DNA of 55,180 nucleotides from Firmicutes bacterium HGW-Firmicutes-8 (lineage in GTDB: Bacteria; Bacillota; Thermincolia; Thermincolales; UBA2595): positions 1 through 55,180 of the forward strand of contig PGZN01000009.1 in NCBI GenBank assembly GCA_002840165.1. Direction: 5' to 3'. Made by a program: the position numbers and the translations under genes. Under the pieces are notes generated by a model. The model did not search any database, had not been told where the DNA came from, and worked only from the letters and a program-made list of their open reading frames with translations. Shown here one piece after another: positions 8,630-17,388 of the stretch (the first letter of the stretch is position 1; each line of letters opens with the position of its first letter).

Positions 8630-9463
8630 ATGGAATTCTGGCTGAACGAGAAACATTCCGAAGGATACAGTGTTAACTGGAAATTCACAGAAACGATCCA
8701 TACGGAACAGACGAGCTATCAACACCTGGCTGTAATCAATACGATGGACTTTGGTAAAGCCCTTGTCTTAGACGGCCTGGTCCAGACAACGGAAAAGGAT
8801 GAATTTATTTATCATGAGATGATCGTTCACCCCATCCTGATGTCCCATCCCAACCCGCAAAAAGTGCTCGTCATCGGGGGAGGGGACGGAGGCTCGATCA
8901 GAGAGGTCGTAAAATACGCCTCTGTGCAGCAGGCCGACTTAATTGAAATAGATGAAAATGTTATCCTGGCCTGCCGGAAATACCTGCCTGAAATAAGCTG
9001 TGCCCTTACAGATAAAAGAGTCAGGCTCTTTATTGAAGACGGGCTCGAATTTGTAAAACGGAAGCAGGATTACTACGACATTGTGATAGTTGATTCCTCA
9101 GACCCGATCGGTCCGGCTGAAGGACTGTACACTCAGGAGTTCTATACAGATATCCATCAGGCCTTAAAACCAGAGGGCATCCTCGTCGCCCAGACCGGTT
9201 CGCCTTTGTTTAATAAGGAACTGCTGGCCGCCGCCAATCAACGAATTTCCAAACTGTTTCCGATTACGGAAACATACCTGACGGCTATACCCACCTATAC
9301 CGGCGGATTCTGGACTTTTACGCTGGGCAGTAAAAAATATGACCCGGCCCAGGCCAAACCTGGCAAAAAACTCTTAAAGGCGATGAATTTGAAATATTAT
9401 AATGAAGACATCCATAAAGCCTGTTTTGCTCTGCCGAATTTTGTGCGGGAACTGCTTAAATAG
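8630..9463 (+). CDS. speE: spermidine synthase (polyamine aminopropyltransferase)
   Basis: A 277-residue aminopropyltransferase that moves an aminopropyl group from decarboxylated SAM to putrescine to make spermidine, in the cytoplasm. Signatures are clear: LVLDGLVQTTEKDEFIYHEM near residue 45, the Rossmann glycine motif VIGGGDGGSIREVVKY near 81-96, and the substrate-loop block DSSDPIGPAEGLYTQEFY near 156-173 with catalytic Asp. Length is standard. speB/speD are not adjacent, so the gene stands alone between the regulator upstream and two terminator hairpins downstream. Confidence 0.95.
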   Translation: MEFWLNEKHSEGYSVNWKFTETIHTEQTSYQHLAVINTMDFGKALVLDGLVQTTEKDEFIYHEMIVHPILMSHPNPQKVLVIGGGDGGSIREVVKYASVQQADLIEIDENVILACRKYLPEISCALTDKRVRLFIEDGLEFVKRKQDYYDIVIVDSSDPIGPAEGLYTQEFYTDIHQALKPEGILVAQTGSPLFNKELLAAANQRISKLFPITETYLTAIPTYTGGFWTFTLGSKKYDPAQAKPGKKLLKAMNLKYYNEDIHKACFALPNFVRELLK

Positions 9464-9516
9464 TATTGATTCAATGTGGTGCTAGTGGTGAGTGGAGAGT
9501 GGGAAGTGAGAAATAG

Positions 9517-9541
9517 GAGGGTTTGCTGTGCAAACCTCCTT
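9517..9541 (+). terminator. first of two hairpins after speE
   Basis: AGGAGGGTTTGC pairs with GCAAACCTCCT around TGT, with one bulged G, followed by TTTTAG. Confidence 0.6.
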
Positions 9542-9557
9542 TTAGATACGAGTGTGG

Positions 9558-9607
9558 AAAATATTTAAGGTTTGCCTGCTAGAGGCAAACCTTAAATATT
9601 TTTTTAT
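9558..9607 (+). terminator. second, perfect 19-bp terminator hairpin after speE
   Basis: AAAATATTTAAGGTTTGCC (9558-9576) is the exact reverse complement of 9584-9602, with loop TGCTAGA and a T-run after it. The GGTTTGC core is shared with the hairpin just upstream. Confidence 0.8.
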
Positions 9608-9609
9608 GC

Positions 9610-9655
9610 CGCGAAGTCGGTATTTGAGGTGTCGAAGTCGGTATTTCAGGTGAAG
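9610..9655. repeat. short tandem repeat GAAGTCGGTATTTSAGGTG
   Basis: Two copies of GAAGTCGGTATTTSAGGTG lie back to back, about 21 bases apart. No function evident. Confidence 0.55.
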
Positions 9656-9780
9656 AAAACCGCATTATACGGCTTATATGCATCATTGTGGTAAACATGG
9701 AAAAAAGAGGAGAAGGGTCTAGGGATGTAGAATAAGCAATTTACTTTTCGACTTTTACGGTATCTGTGAGCAAATTGTAA

Positions 9781-9885
9781 AAGGAGAGTGTTTCCGGATA
9801 CCCTGATGGGTCGTTTAAGGCTAAATACTACATCGCCAGAGCCGAGATAGCAGCTGTCTTGTTTAATGTATTGAAAAAACTTTAA
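9781..9885 (+). pseudogene. remnant of an SLH domain
   Basis: One frame reads SVSGYPDGSFKAKYYIARAE followed by IAAVLFNVLKKL and a stop: the second half of an S-layer homology repeat (GYPDGxFxPxxxITRAE(I/F)AA). The frame is closed by a stop just upstream (9778-9780) and has no start, so only the 3' end of a former SLH gene remains. It ends 13 bases before the intact SLH gene, suggesting recombination or deletion between tandem surface-protein genes. Confidence 0.75.
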
Positions 9886-9898
9886 GGGGATGATGTAA

Positions 9899-11017
9899 AT
9901 GAAAAGACTTATAGTGATTGGCTTAATAGTGGTTGCTATAATCAATTTTGGTGGTTCGGCCCTGGCGTTTGACGTTTTTACACCTGGCGGCGAATCATAT
10001 GTTTCTCAAGAAGATATAACTTATGCTGAAACAATTTTTGACCAAATAAAGTGGGATGTCTCTAAGGCCAAGACTGAGAAAATCATAACATTAACTTTAC
10101 CTAAAGTAACCAAAAATTATATGTGGGGGGTACAAAAAGACAATGGAGAGTATATTGGTATTTGGTTACATTGGGAAGGTGTTTATTCAGGTTTTGGCGG
10201 GGAGAATGTCGTTTTAAATGTAACAAACCCAGATGGTATGGGTATCTATCTAAGTTTTTTTAATTACACAAACGGTAAAGGAATTGCTCAGGAAACTTTT
10301 ATCTATTACCCTGATTCCGGGGTTAATTACATCCCACCGGAGGACCGGCGCGCAGCTTCAGCAGATGATAATGGTAATGTTACAGGATATATTGATGTCT
10401 GGAATAATCCGGCCGAATCCTGGGATGCAGTTATCACATTCCCTCATAAATACATGATGTTTTCCGACCTTGATTCGAGTTATTGGGCGTATAAGGTAAT
10501 TTATGAACTTACAGCTGCCGGGTATATCAAGGGTTATCCGGATGGTACATTCAGGCCGAATGGGAATATCACCAGGGCTGAGTTCGCGGCAATTATGAGC
10601 AACCTTTTAAAGAACAAATACCCGGCAGGTTCTAAGTACGACACTTCCGGGATGTTCCCTGACTTTATGGCGAAACATTGGGCCTATGAGATAACTAACC
10701 AGCTGCTAGGTTATATGAGCAGGGAGGAAGCCACAAGGATATTTGGGAGCAAGTTTTTACCCGACAAAAAGATAACCAGGGAAGAGGTTGTTGCTGTTAT
10801 CCATGCGGTACTTAAAAACCATAGTGATTTTAATAACACTGTTCCCAAACAGGTTGTTTTTAAGGATATGACTAAAGCCCGCTTTGCTGATGGTATAGTT
10901 TTCGGGGTTGGCCAAGGCTTTATTAAAGGTTATCCAGATGGTACATTCCGGCCGCAAGGGAATATCACCAGGGCCGAAATAGCGGCTATCCTGGTATTGG
11001 TTAACAAAGCCCTGTAG
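9899..11017 (+). CDS. secreted SLH-domain surface protein
   Basis: A 372-residue exported protein. A signal peptide (MKRLIVIGLIVVAI... GGSALA) precedes an unrecognised N-terminal domain (~25-190). Two clear S-layer homology motifs follow, YIKGYPDGTFRPNGNITRAE near 215 and FIKGYPDGTFRPQGNITRAE near 345, with a more divergent SLH segment between them (SKFLPDKKITREEVVAVIHA). SLH triplets bind pyruvylated secondary cell-wall polymer, so the protein should be non-covalently attached to the wall. ATG is preceded by GGGGATGATG. The large PKD protein starts 26 bases downstream, probably in one operon. Confidence 0.85.
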   Translation: MKRLIVIGLIVVAIINFGGSALAFDVFTPGGESYVSQEDITYAETIFDQIKWDVSKAKTEKIITLTLPKVTKNYMWGVQKDNGEYIGIWLHWEGVYSGFGGENVVLNVTNPDGMGIYLSFFNYTNGKGIAQETFIYYPDSGVNYIPPEDRRAASADDNGNVTGYIDVWNNPAESWDAVITFPHKYMMFSDLDSSYWAYKVIYELTAAGYIKGYPDGTFRPNGNITRAEFAAIMSNLLKNKYPAGSKYDTSGMFPDFMAKHWAYEITNQLLGYMSREEATRIFGSKFLPDKKITREEVVAVIHAVLKNHSDFNNTVPKQVVFKDMTKARFADGIVFGVGQGFIKGYPDGTFRPQGNITRAEIAAILVLVNKAL

Positions 11018-11043
11018 TTTCCCTGCTTGAAAGGACTGATTTT

Positions 11044-14000
11044 ATGAGCAAAAAACGCTTATGCCTAGTTCCTATCCTTATAGCCCTTTTTGTTTTTACT
11101 AATTATGCTTATGCTTTCGTCACAGCCAGGAACTATGGTTACAAATTAGGCCATATGACACCCCCTTACGGTACTGTTACTGGAGCTGATTATGTTTGGT
11201 GGAATAATAATGGTTATTGGTCTGTTGGACCTTGGAAGGTATATTTTAACGACAAAACAGATCAACATGGAACGGCGGTAAATTTTGCCTTAACAACATC
11301 TAATGTGAACAATGGATACCTGGTTGTCGGTAACGATCAGTGGGCGGCCTGGGTGTCTGAATTTGGCGGTGATTACAATACTGTAATATCTCAATTGCAG
11401 TATTCTAGCATCAGAACACCTTCCGGTTACTACAATTTTGCCAAACTCAGTGACATAGCTTCTATTTGTGGCTGGCGGGTGCAGAGTTGGGATGCCTGGG
11501 GTGAGTGGGCTGTCTATGAAAGAATACCTGGTCCTCCACTCCCCACACCTACTCCTACACCAACCACTGAGCCGGTCAATCAACCTCCTGTGGCTAAATA
11601 CAGCTGGCCTACCAGAGTTTATGAAGGTGATTCCGTTACTGTAACTGAAAATTCGACAGACCCCGACGGAGAGGTGGTTGACTGGAGATGGCGGTTTGAT
11701 AATTCTACAGGTGTTGCTTCCAGCCTGGGCCAGGGTGGGGGAACAGTTGCGTTTGCAAACAGCGGGACTTATAATTTAAAACTGACTGTAACAGACGATC
11801 AGGGGTTAACCGGTTCTGTAACCCATTCCATTACGGTAAATAAGCCGGTTCCTGCAGCTGTAATTGATTACGGTGGTTCGCTGAAAGAAAATCGCAAAGT
11901 AACCCTTGATTCTTCTTCAAGCACCTCTCCGATGTTATTTCCAATCGATTCTTCTCTTGACGAATGGACTATCACACCTGTCTCCGGTGGTGCTGCAGCG
12001 GATATTAAATTAGGGACAAAATCAGGTACTAAACGGGATATTCTATTTAAAAAAGCCGGTATTTATAAGGTGGGGCTGCGGGTACATAATTCCAAATACC
12101 CTTCTGAATGGGCTTATAAGGATATTGTAATTGTTCCCGATGATCCACCCATCGCTAACTTTACAGTTTCGGCAGTTATTTTCCGCAACCCTGCTGACCA
12201 AAGTTATGCCAGTATAAAACCGGTTGATAAATCATTATCATTGGATGGGGATCTAATCTCACAAAGAATCTGGAAGTATAAATTTGATTCCAATAATGAC
12301 GGTTCTTTTCTGGATGAAACATTTTGTATCCTTGACAGCGGAAATAATACTTCTCCAATACTAAGGACGAATAAAGTAGGTAAATACCTTTTTGAATTAG
12401 AAGTGAAAGAGGCTTTTGGCCAGGAAACTATCGCTAGTTTTATTGCTGATTCTGACTATAAAAGAAGTGATACTACAACTAAGCTTCAAGTCGATAAAAC
12501 AACTGATGTGCTTAATATTGCGCCGGTAACTTCCTTTACCTCTACGGTCAAGCAAAAAGTTGATATAGTATTCTCTCAGGGCTTTTTAACAAACTATAAT
12601 ACAAGGTTCCCTCAGATGGTTAATAACCTTAATTCAATTGTTGGGAGTAAACTTCAAGCCAAGAACTTTGATTATGTTTTCTATAATACGGAAGTTCGCG
12701 GTGGAGGTACGGAATGGATTGTAAGGGAAAGTCATGGCCCTTGGGGGCCAGACAATATTAACAGCGACGGTGATGGTTATTATATCAAAAAACGTGTTTT
12801 TGATCTGGGTAAAAGTATTAATGCCTCTGACATAACCAATGGATGGTTTAGTTTTGATGGTTACTGTCCGGCTCGGGATACTACAAACTGGAGTGTGGCA
12901 GTAAGTAATGACAATGTAACGTGGTATACAATATATAATTGGGTGTCGCCTCCAAAACCAAGTTACTGGAGGCCAAGTCAAACAGTTTCCATAACCCCGG
13001 CCAGTATTCCAATCCCGTCATTCAGATATATCAAGGCTTTTATTCATCCTTCTGACTATGCTTTAGATAATTTTACCGTAAACGTCTTTTTTAACAGTAC
13101 AAATTCAAGTATAAATTTAAGTAACTCAACACAGCAATCAGCGACAATACTTGATTTAGGTAAAATTATAAGCACAAATACATTAACAGAATACCGTCTG
13201 CAATTTCAGGGTTCCGGCGCCGGTACTTATACATTATCAGTAAGTCCTGACAATGTTACATGGACAACCGTTAGTTCCTGGTATTGTAAAAAGGCGACTA
13301 ATTTGACCTATGTTTGGGAATGGAGATATATACCTAAAAGTTCTATCACTATACCTAATTTCCGATATTGTAAGCTGTCGGGTTCCGGACCATTAATAAA
13401 CTACATGCAGCAGATCGTCACCTATACTTCAGGCACCAGGGCGACATTGAGCGATATACAGACCCAGGCTGGCCAACCCTTTAGGTCAGGTGCAATTAAA
13501 TATGTTGTGTCACTGGCTGAGGAACCGTATACAGATGCAAGTAGCAGTATGTACACTCAAACTGCTAATACTTTAAAAGCTAATAATGCCAAGTTTGTTG
13601 CGTTTACCAATTCGTCAAGTCTTTCGTCGGTTCAGCAGCTTACTTCACAATTAACGGACCAAACCATACTTACCACAACAACAGACTTGTCGGTGCCTTT
13701 ATCACAACTTGCAGACTATATAATAAATACAGGTTCGCCAGCTCCCTTATCTAATTTAATAACCTTATTGCTGGACCAGTCACTCTCCTATACACCGACT
13801 TACAGCGATTACGAAAAAGATCCTAAATATGTTGACAACTGGTATTATTTCCATAGCCCTACATATGTTGATAACAATAATGGGACATCTTTTTATAACT
13901 TGAAAACATTAACTGATCCAGTTAGCACGTTCGATAAATACGGCAAATACGATGTTTACTATAAAGCTATGGATAATCCTGTTAATGGTGATTTAAGGTT

Positions 14001-15003
14001 CAGTAATTATATGTTGTGGTCCGATCCGGCGCCCACTACTGTTATTGTCCACAGGAAGCCTATTGCTAATTTTTCGGTACAGGCCGGTACTCTTAATATT
14101 ATAGACCTGTCATATGACCCTGATTTCCAGTATAAGCGGCCTGATAAGGGAGTTATAGAATGGTACTGGAAATGGAAAAGGACCGCCGATTCAACTTGGA
14201 CGGTGGGGGCGCCTTCCGGAATAGCTGCCCCCGGCAGCTATGATATTTATTTGAGAGTAAAGGATTGTTACAATGTCTGGAGCGAACCCGTCCAAAAAAC
14301 CATCAATGTGATTGACCCTAACAGGCCGCCTGTGGCCAGTTTCACCTGGACTCCAACACTTATTTATGAGGGTGATACCGTTAATCTGATTAACCAGTCT
14401 TTTGACCCCGATTCTGACCCTATTACCTATCAGTGGAGTGTCTTCAACCCTGCCGGAACTACCACCGGTTACACAACCAAAAACATCTCTTTAAATAAGG
14501 TACTACCCGGCACTTACTGGATTACCCTCAGGGTTTGGGATAACCATAATAACTCCGGGGTGACCACAAAGTCTTTTGCTGTTAACGTTCTTAATATTAC
14601 CGGTTATGTTAAGCATACACCGGAGTGGAACACTAACCGGATTACTTACAACCGCTCCAAGACCGGTCTGGATGACAGCCCCAGAGGTTACAGCGTTTTT
14701 TGGGCCGGAGAGTCTTTTGTGCCGGAAGCCGCCACAACTGATACCGCCTCCTCAGCTACTAAGGCCCAGCATCTCACGGTAGAAATGCTTGGTTCAGGTT
14801 ACAATGCCTCCTTATCAGGAAATGCAGGAAAGACCTATTGGACGGGCAACATGTGGAGGGATAGCTTTGAAAATATTTCTGACGGGACATATACATTCCG
14901 ATTTAAAGTCACTTACTCCAACGGAGTCGTTAAAACCGATGATGTTTCAATTATCATCAGCGGTTCCTGGCAGGATTACTTCAAATTCCACCGGAACTTG
15001 TAA
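11044..15003 (+). CDS. giant secreted PKD-repeat surface protein
   Basis: A 1319-residue exported protein with a signal peptide ending near AYA (residue ~25). After a ~140-residue N-terminal domain comes a PTPTPTPTTEP linker, PKD-like beta-sandwiches at ~187-265, ~275-365 and ~372-490, then a region resembling a split von Willebrand A fold (DIVFSQGFLTNYNTRFPQMV near 515; IKYVVSLAEEP near 825). Between its halves lie two discoidin-like segments (WSVAVSNDNVTW; YTLSVSPDNVTW). Two more PKD domains follow near 1010-1180, then a C-terminal Ig-like domain. No SLH or LPXTG anchor is seen, so retention may depend on the SLH neighbour. Domain names beyond PKD are inference. Confidence 0.8.
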   Translation: MSKKRLCLVPILIALFVFTNYAYAFVTARNYGYKLGHMTPPYGTVTGADYVWWNNNGYWSVGPWKVYFNDKTDQHGTAVNFALTTSNVNNGYLVVGNDQWAAWVSEFGGDYNTVISQLQYSSIRTPSGYYNFAKLSDIASICGWRVQSWDAWGEWAVYERIPGPPLPTPTPTPTTEPVNQPPVAKYSWPTRVYEGDSVTVTENSTDPDGEVVDWRWRFDNSTGVASSLGQGGGTVAFANSGTYNLKLTVTDDQGLTGSVTHSITVNKPVPAAVIDYGGSLKENRKVTLDSSSSTSPMLFPIDSSLDEWTITPVSGGAAADIKLGTKSGTKRDILFKKAGIYKVGLRVHNSKYPSEWAYKDIVIVPDDPPIANFTVSAVIFRNPADQSYASIKPVDKSLSLDGDLISQRIWKYKFDSNNDGSFLDETFCILDSGNNTSPILRTNKVGKYLFELEVKEAFGQETIASFIADSDYKRSDTTTKLQVDKTTDVLNIAPVTSFTSTVKQKVDIVFSQGFLTNYNTRFPQMVNNLNSIVGSKLQAKNFDYVFYNTEVRGGGTEWIVRESHGPWGPDNINSDGDGYYIKKRVFDLGKSINASDITNGWFSFDGYCPARDTTNWSVAVSNDNVTWYTIYNWVSPPKPSYWRPSQTVSITPASIPIPSFRYIKAFIHPSDYALDNFTVNVFFNSTNSSINLSNSTQQSATILDLGKIISTNTLTEYRLQFQGSGAGTYTLSVSPDNVTWTTVSSWYCKKATNLTYVWEWRYIPKSSITIPNFRYCKLSGSGPLINYMQQIVTYTSGTRATLSDIQTQAGQPFRSGAIKYVVSLAEEPYTDASSSMYTQTANTLKANNAKFVAFTNSSSLSSVQQLTSQLTDQTILTTTTDLSVPLSQLADYIINTGSPAPLSNLITLLLDQSLSYTPTYSDYEKDPKYVDNWYYFHSPTYVDNNNGTSFYNLKTLTDPVSTFDKYGKYDVYYKAMDNPVNGDLRFSNYMLWSDPAPTTVIVHRKPIANFSVQAGTLNIIDLSYDPDFQYKRPDKGVIEWYWKWKRTADSTWTVGAPSGIAAPGSYDIYLRVKDCYNVWSEPVQKTINVIDPNRPPVASFTWTPTLIYEGDTVNLINQSFDPDSDPITYQWSVFNPAGTTTGYTTKNISLNKVLPGTYWITLRVWDNHNNSGVTTKSFAVNVLNITGYVKHTPEWNTNRITYNRSKTGLDDSPRGYSVFWAGESFVPEAATTDTASSATKAQHLTVEMLGSGYNASLSGNAGKTYWTGNMWRDSFENISDGTYTFRFKVTYSNGVVKTDDVSIIISGSWQDYFKFHRNL

Positions 15004-15017
15004 CTCACCACTCACCA

Positions 15018-15067
15018 CTAAAAAAAGCAGGTCTGACTCAGTTGTCAGACCTGCTTTTTTTAATATT
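15018..15067. terminator. bidirectional terminator between the PKD gene and the small CXXC gene
   Basis: GCAGGTCTGAC and GTCAGACCTGC form a perfect 11-bp stem around TCAGTT, flanked by A7 and T7, so it can end transcription from both sides. Confidence 0.85.
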
Positions 15068-15209
15068 TTAGTCTTACTTTCCGGGGGTAGCATCTTTCCC
15101 CCATCTTTTGGGAAATCAGTTTGGTAATTGCTGTTTCGCATTCCTCGCAGGTACCCCTAAATCTCTCATCAGGGGCAAGCTTTTCGCCACAAATCTTACA
15201 GCTTTGCAT
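15060..15209 (-). CDS. 49-residue CXXC protein, possibly Gin/CsfB-like anti-sigma factor
   Basis: A 49-residue protein starting MQSCKICGEKLAPDE, with two Cys pairs (CKIC and CEEC, 17 residues apart), i.e. one small zinc-binding unit, then a basic tail. ATG at 15209 has an excellent GGAGGTGG site seven bases upstream. Small Cys-pair proteins of this size include Gin (CsfB), the sigma-G anti-sigma factor of spore formers; the Cys spacing and the neighbouring sporulation genes make that a candidate, but I cannot confirm it. Its stop overlaps the bidirectional terminator. Confidence 0.6.
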   Translation of the reverse strand: MQSCKICGEKLAPDERFRGTCEECETAITKLISQKMGERCYPRKVRLKY

Positions 15210-15314
15210 TAGCCCCACCTCCGCCTTTTATATGTATGTATAAATATTATCTTAAAATTATGGCAATTGCAACTTATTTTACTTAAAGTGAGGAATATTG
15301 AAGTTTAACGGTTG

Positions 15315-15356
15315 GAAATCAGGTGTGAACATCTTTCAATGTTCACACCTGATTTC
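15315..15356. promoter_or_regulatory. perfect 18-bp inverted repeat upstream of prkA
   Basis: GAAATCAGGTGTGAACAT (15315-15332) is the exact reverse complement of 15339-15356, with loop CTTTCA. It has no T-run and sits 117 bases before the prkA start. It could be an operator or leader hairpin, or a terminator remnant. Confidence 0.5.
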
Positions 15357-15472
15357 GACAAAAAGCACAAAAATTATAGAAGGGGTTTTCTTCATAGGTA
15401 CTCAAGCATATAATGTGTAAGAGGAAATTAACACCATTGACCAACCATGGTAGTTTGGAGGGGAATAGGTAC

Positions 15473-17368
15473 GTGGAAATACTTGATGAACTGAAAAAAT
15501 ACCAAAATAAAGAACACCTGCTAAAATGGGAAGGAACCTTCGCTGATTACCTGGAGAAAGTCCGCCAAAATCCCCAAATAACCCAGTTATCTCATGCCAG
15601 GATTTATAATATGATAAAAAGCAGCGGCATTACAGAAAACAACGGGAGAAAAAGGTACCGGTTTTTTGAAAAAGAGATATTTGGACTGGAAAAAACGATT
15701 GAATGCCTGGTTGAGGAGTATTTTCATCCCGCCGCCAGGAGATTGGATGTCAGGAAAAGGATTTTGCTGTTAATGGGCCCTGTCAGCGGTGGAAAATCAA
15801 CTATTGTCACAATGCTTAAAAGGGGTTTGGAACATTTTTCAAAAACGTCGGAAGGAGCGCTGTATGGCCTAAAGGGGTGTCCGATGCATGAAGAACCGCT
15901 GCATTTGGTCCCGAAGGAAATGAGAAAGGAGTTTGCTGAAAAATACGGTATCTATATTGAAGGGGAGCTTTGCCCTTCCTGCCGTATTCGTCTGGAAGAC
16001 CAGGATGCTAACGACATCTCCCAGATACTCGTAGAAAGGGTTATTCTGTCTGAAGAAAAAAGAATAGGAGTTGGTACCTTTACACCTTCGGACCCGAAAT
16101 CCCAGGATATCGCCGAATTGACAGGCAGTATAGATTTTTCGACGATAACCGCCTATGGCAGTGAATCAGACCCGCGCGCATACAAGTTTGACGGTGAACT
16201 CAATATTTCCAACAGAGGAGTTATGGAATTCCAGGAAATGCTCAAGTGTGATGAAAAATTCTTATATAACCTTTTGAGTCTCTCCCAGGAGGGCAATTTT
16301 AAGGCCGGGCGGTTTGCCCTGATTTCAGCAGATGAGGTAGTTATCGCCCATACGAACGAGTCCGAATTCAAAAGCTTTATCTCTAACAAGAAAAACGAAG
16401 CCCTCCAGTCCAGGATAATTATCATGCCTATCCCGTATAATCTCAGGGTGACAGAAGAGCTGAAAATATACGAGAAACTCATCTCCCAGAGTGATATGAC
16501 AGATATTCATATCGCCCCCCATGCCTTGCGCACAGCTGCTGTATTTTCAGTACTTTCCAGGCTGAAGGAGTCCAAAAAGCAGGGCATGGATTTAATCAAG
16601 AAAATGAAACTTTACGACGGGGAGGATGTTGAAGGCTTTAAGCAGAAGGATGTAACGGAACTGCATACAGAGGCTATAGATGAAGGGATGAGCGGGGTAG
16701 ACCCGAGATATGTAATCAACCGTATATCGACAGCCTTAATCCGCAGCGGAACAGTATGTATAAATGCCCTCGATATACTGCGGGCCTTAAAGGACGGCCT
16801 TGAACAGCATCCTTCGATAAACAGGGAAGAGCGGGAAAGGCTGCTTAATTTTATATCTGAAGCCCGCAAGGAGTATGACGGGATTTCCAAGAAAGAAATC
16901 CAAAAAGCCTTCGTCTATTCATACGAGGAGTCTGCCAAAACGATATTCAACAACTACCTTGATAATATTGAATCATACTGCAACGGGGTCAAGATAAAAG
17001 ACCCGATCACCGAAGAAGAAATTGACCCTGATGAGAAGTTGATGAGGTCTATCGAGGAACAAATCGGTGTTTCCGAGAACTCCAAGAAAAGCTTCCGTGA
17101 GGAAATCCTAATCAGGTTGTCCAGCTATGCCCGTCAGGGCAAAAAATTCGACTACAGTTCCCATGAAAGGCTGAAAGAGGCTATTGAGAAAAAACTGTTT
17201 GCCGACCTGAAAGATGTCGTAAAAATAACAACTTCCACTAAAACACCTGATGCCGAACAGCTAAAACGAATCAATGAGGTTACGGCCAGGCTGGTGGAAG
17301 GTCACGGCTACTGCCCGGTCTGTGCTAACGAGCTGTTAAAATATGTGGGTAGTTTGCTGAATAGGTAA
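15473..17368 (+). CDS. prkA: PrkA serine protein kinase / AAA+ protein (sporulation)
   Basis: A 631-residue PrkA (YeaG in E. coli), a protein with an AAA+ domain and a kinase-like C-terminal domain; in Bacillus it is needed for normal sporulation. The N-terminus EILDELKKYQNKEHLLKWEG and FADYLEKVRQNP matches the family; Walker A GPVSGGKST is near residue 102, and Walker-B-type and sensor segments (GVMEFQEMLKCDEKFLYNLL) follow. GTG at 15473, nine bases after GGAGGGG, fits the family N-terminus; the longer frame from 15413 does not. It begins the conserved prkA-yhbH-spoVR run. Confidence 0.95.
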   Translation: MEILDELKKYQNKEHLLKWEGTFADYLEKVRQNPQITQLSHARIYNMIKSSGITENNGRKRYRFFEKEIFGLEKTIECLVEEYFHPAARRLDVRKRILLLMGPVSGGKSTIVTMLKRGLEHFSKTSEGALYGLKGCPMHEEPLHLVPKEMRKEFAEKYGIYIEGELCPSCRIRLEDQDANDISQILVERVILSEEKRIGVGTFTPSDPKSQDIAELTGSIDFSTITAYGSESDPRAYKFDGELNISNRGVMEFQEMLKCDEKFLYNLLSLSQEGNFKAGRFALISADEVVIAHTNESEFKSFISNKKNEALQSRIIIMPIPYNLRVTEELKIYEKLISQSDMTDIHIAPHALRTAAVFSVLSRLKESKKQGMDLIKKMKLYDGEDVEGFKQKDVTELHTEAIDEGMSGVDPRYVINRISTALIRSGTVCINALDILRALKDGLEQHPSINREERERLLNFISEARKEYDGISKKEIQKAFVYSYEESAKTIFNNYLDNIESYCNGVKIKDPITEEEIDPDEKLMRSIEEQIGVSENSKKSFREEILIRLSSYARQGKKFDYSSHERLKEAIEKKLFADLKDVVKITTSTKTPDAEQLKRINEVTARLVEGHGYCPVCANELLKYVGSLLNR

Positions 17369-17388
17369 AATACCTGGAGGTGATTGGC

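Noticed and set aside
14576-14782. 68-codon ORF within the PKD gene
   Set aside because: Alternative-frame shadow of the PKD protein.
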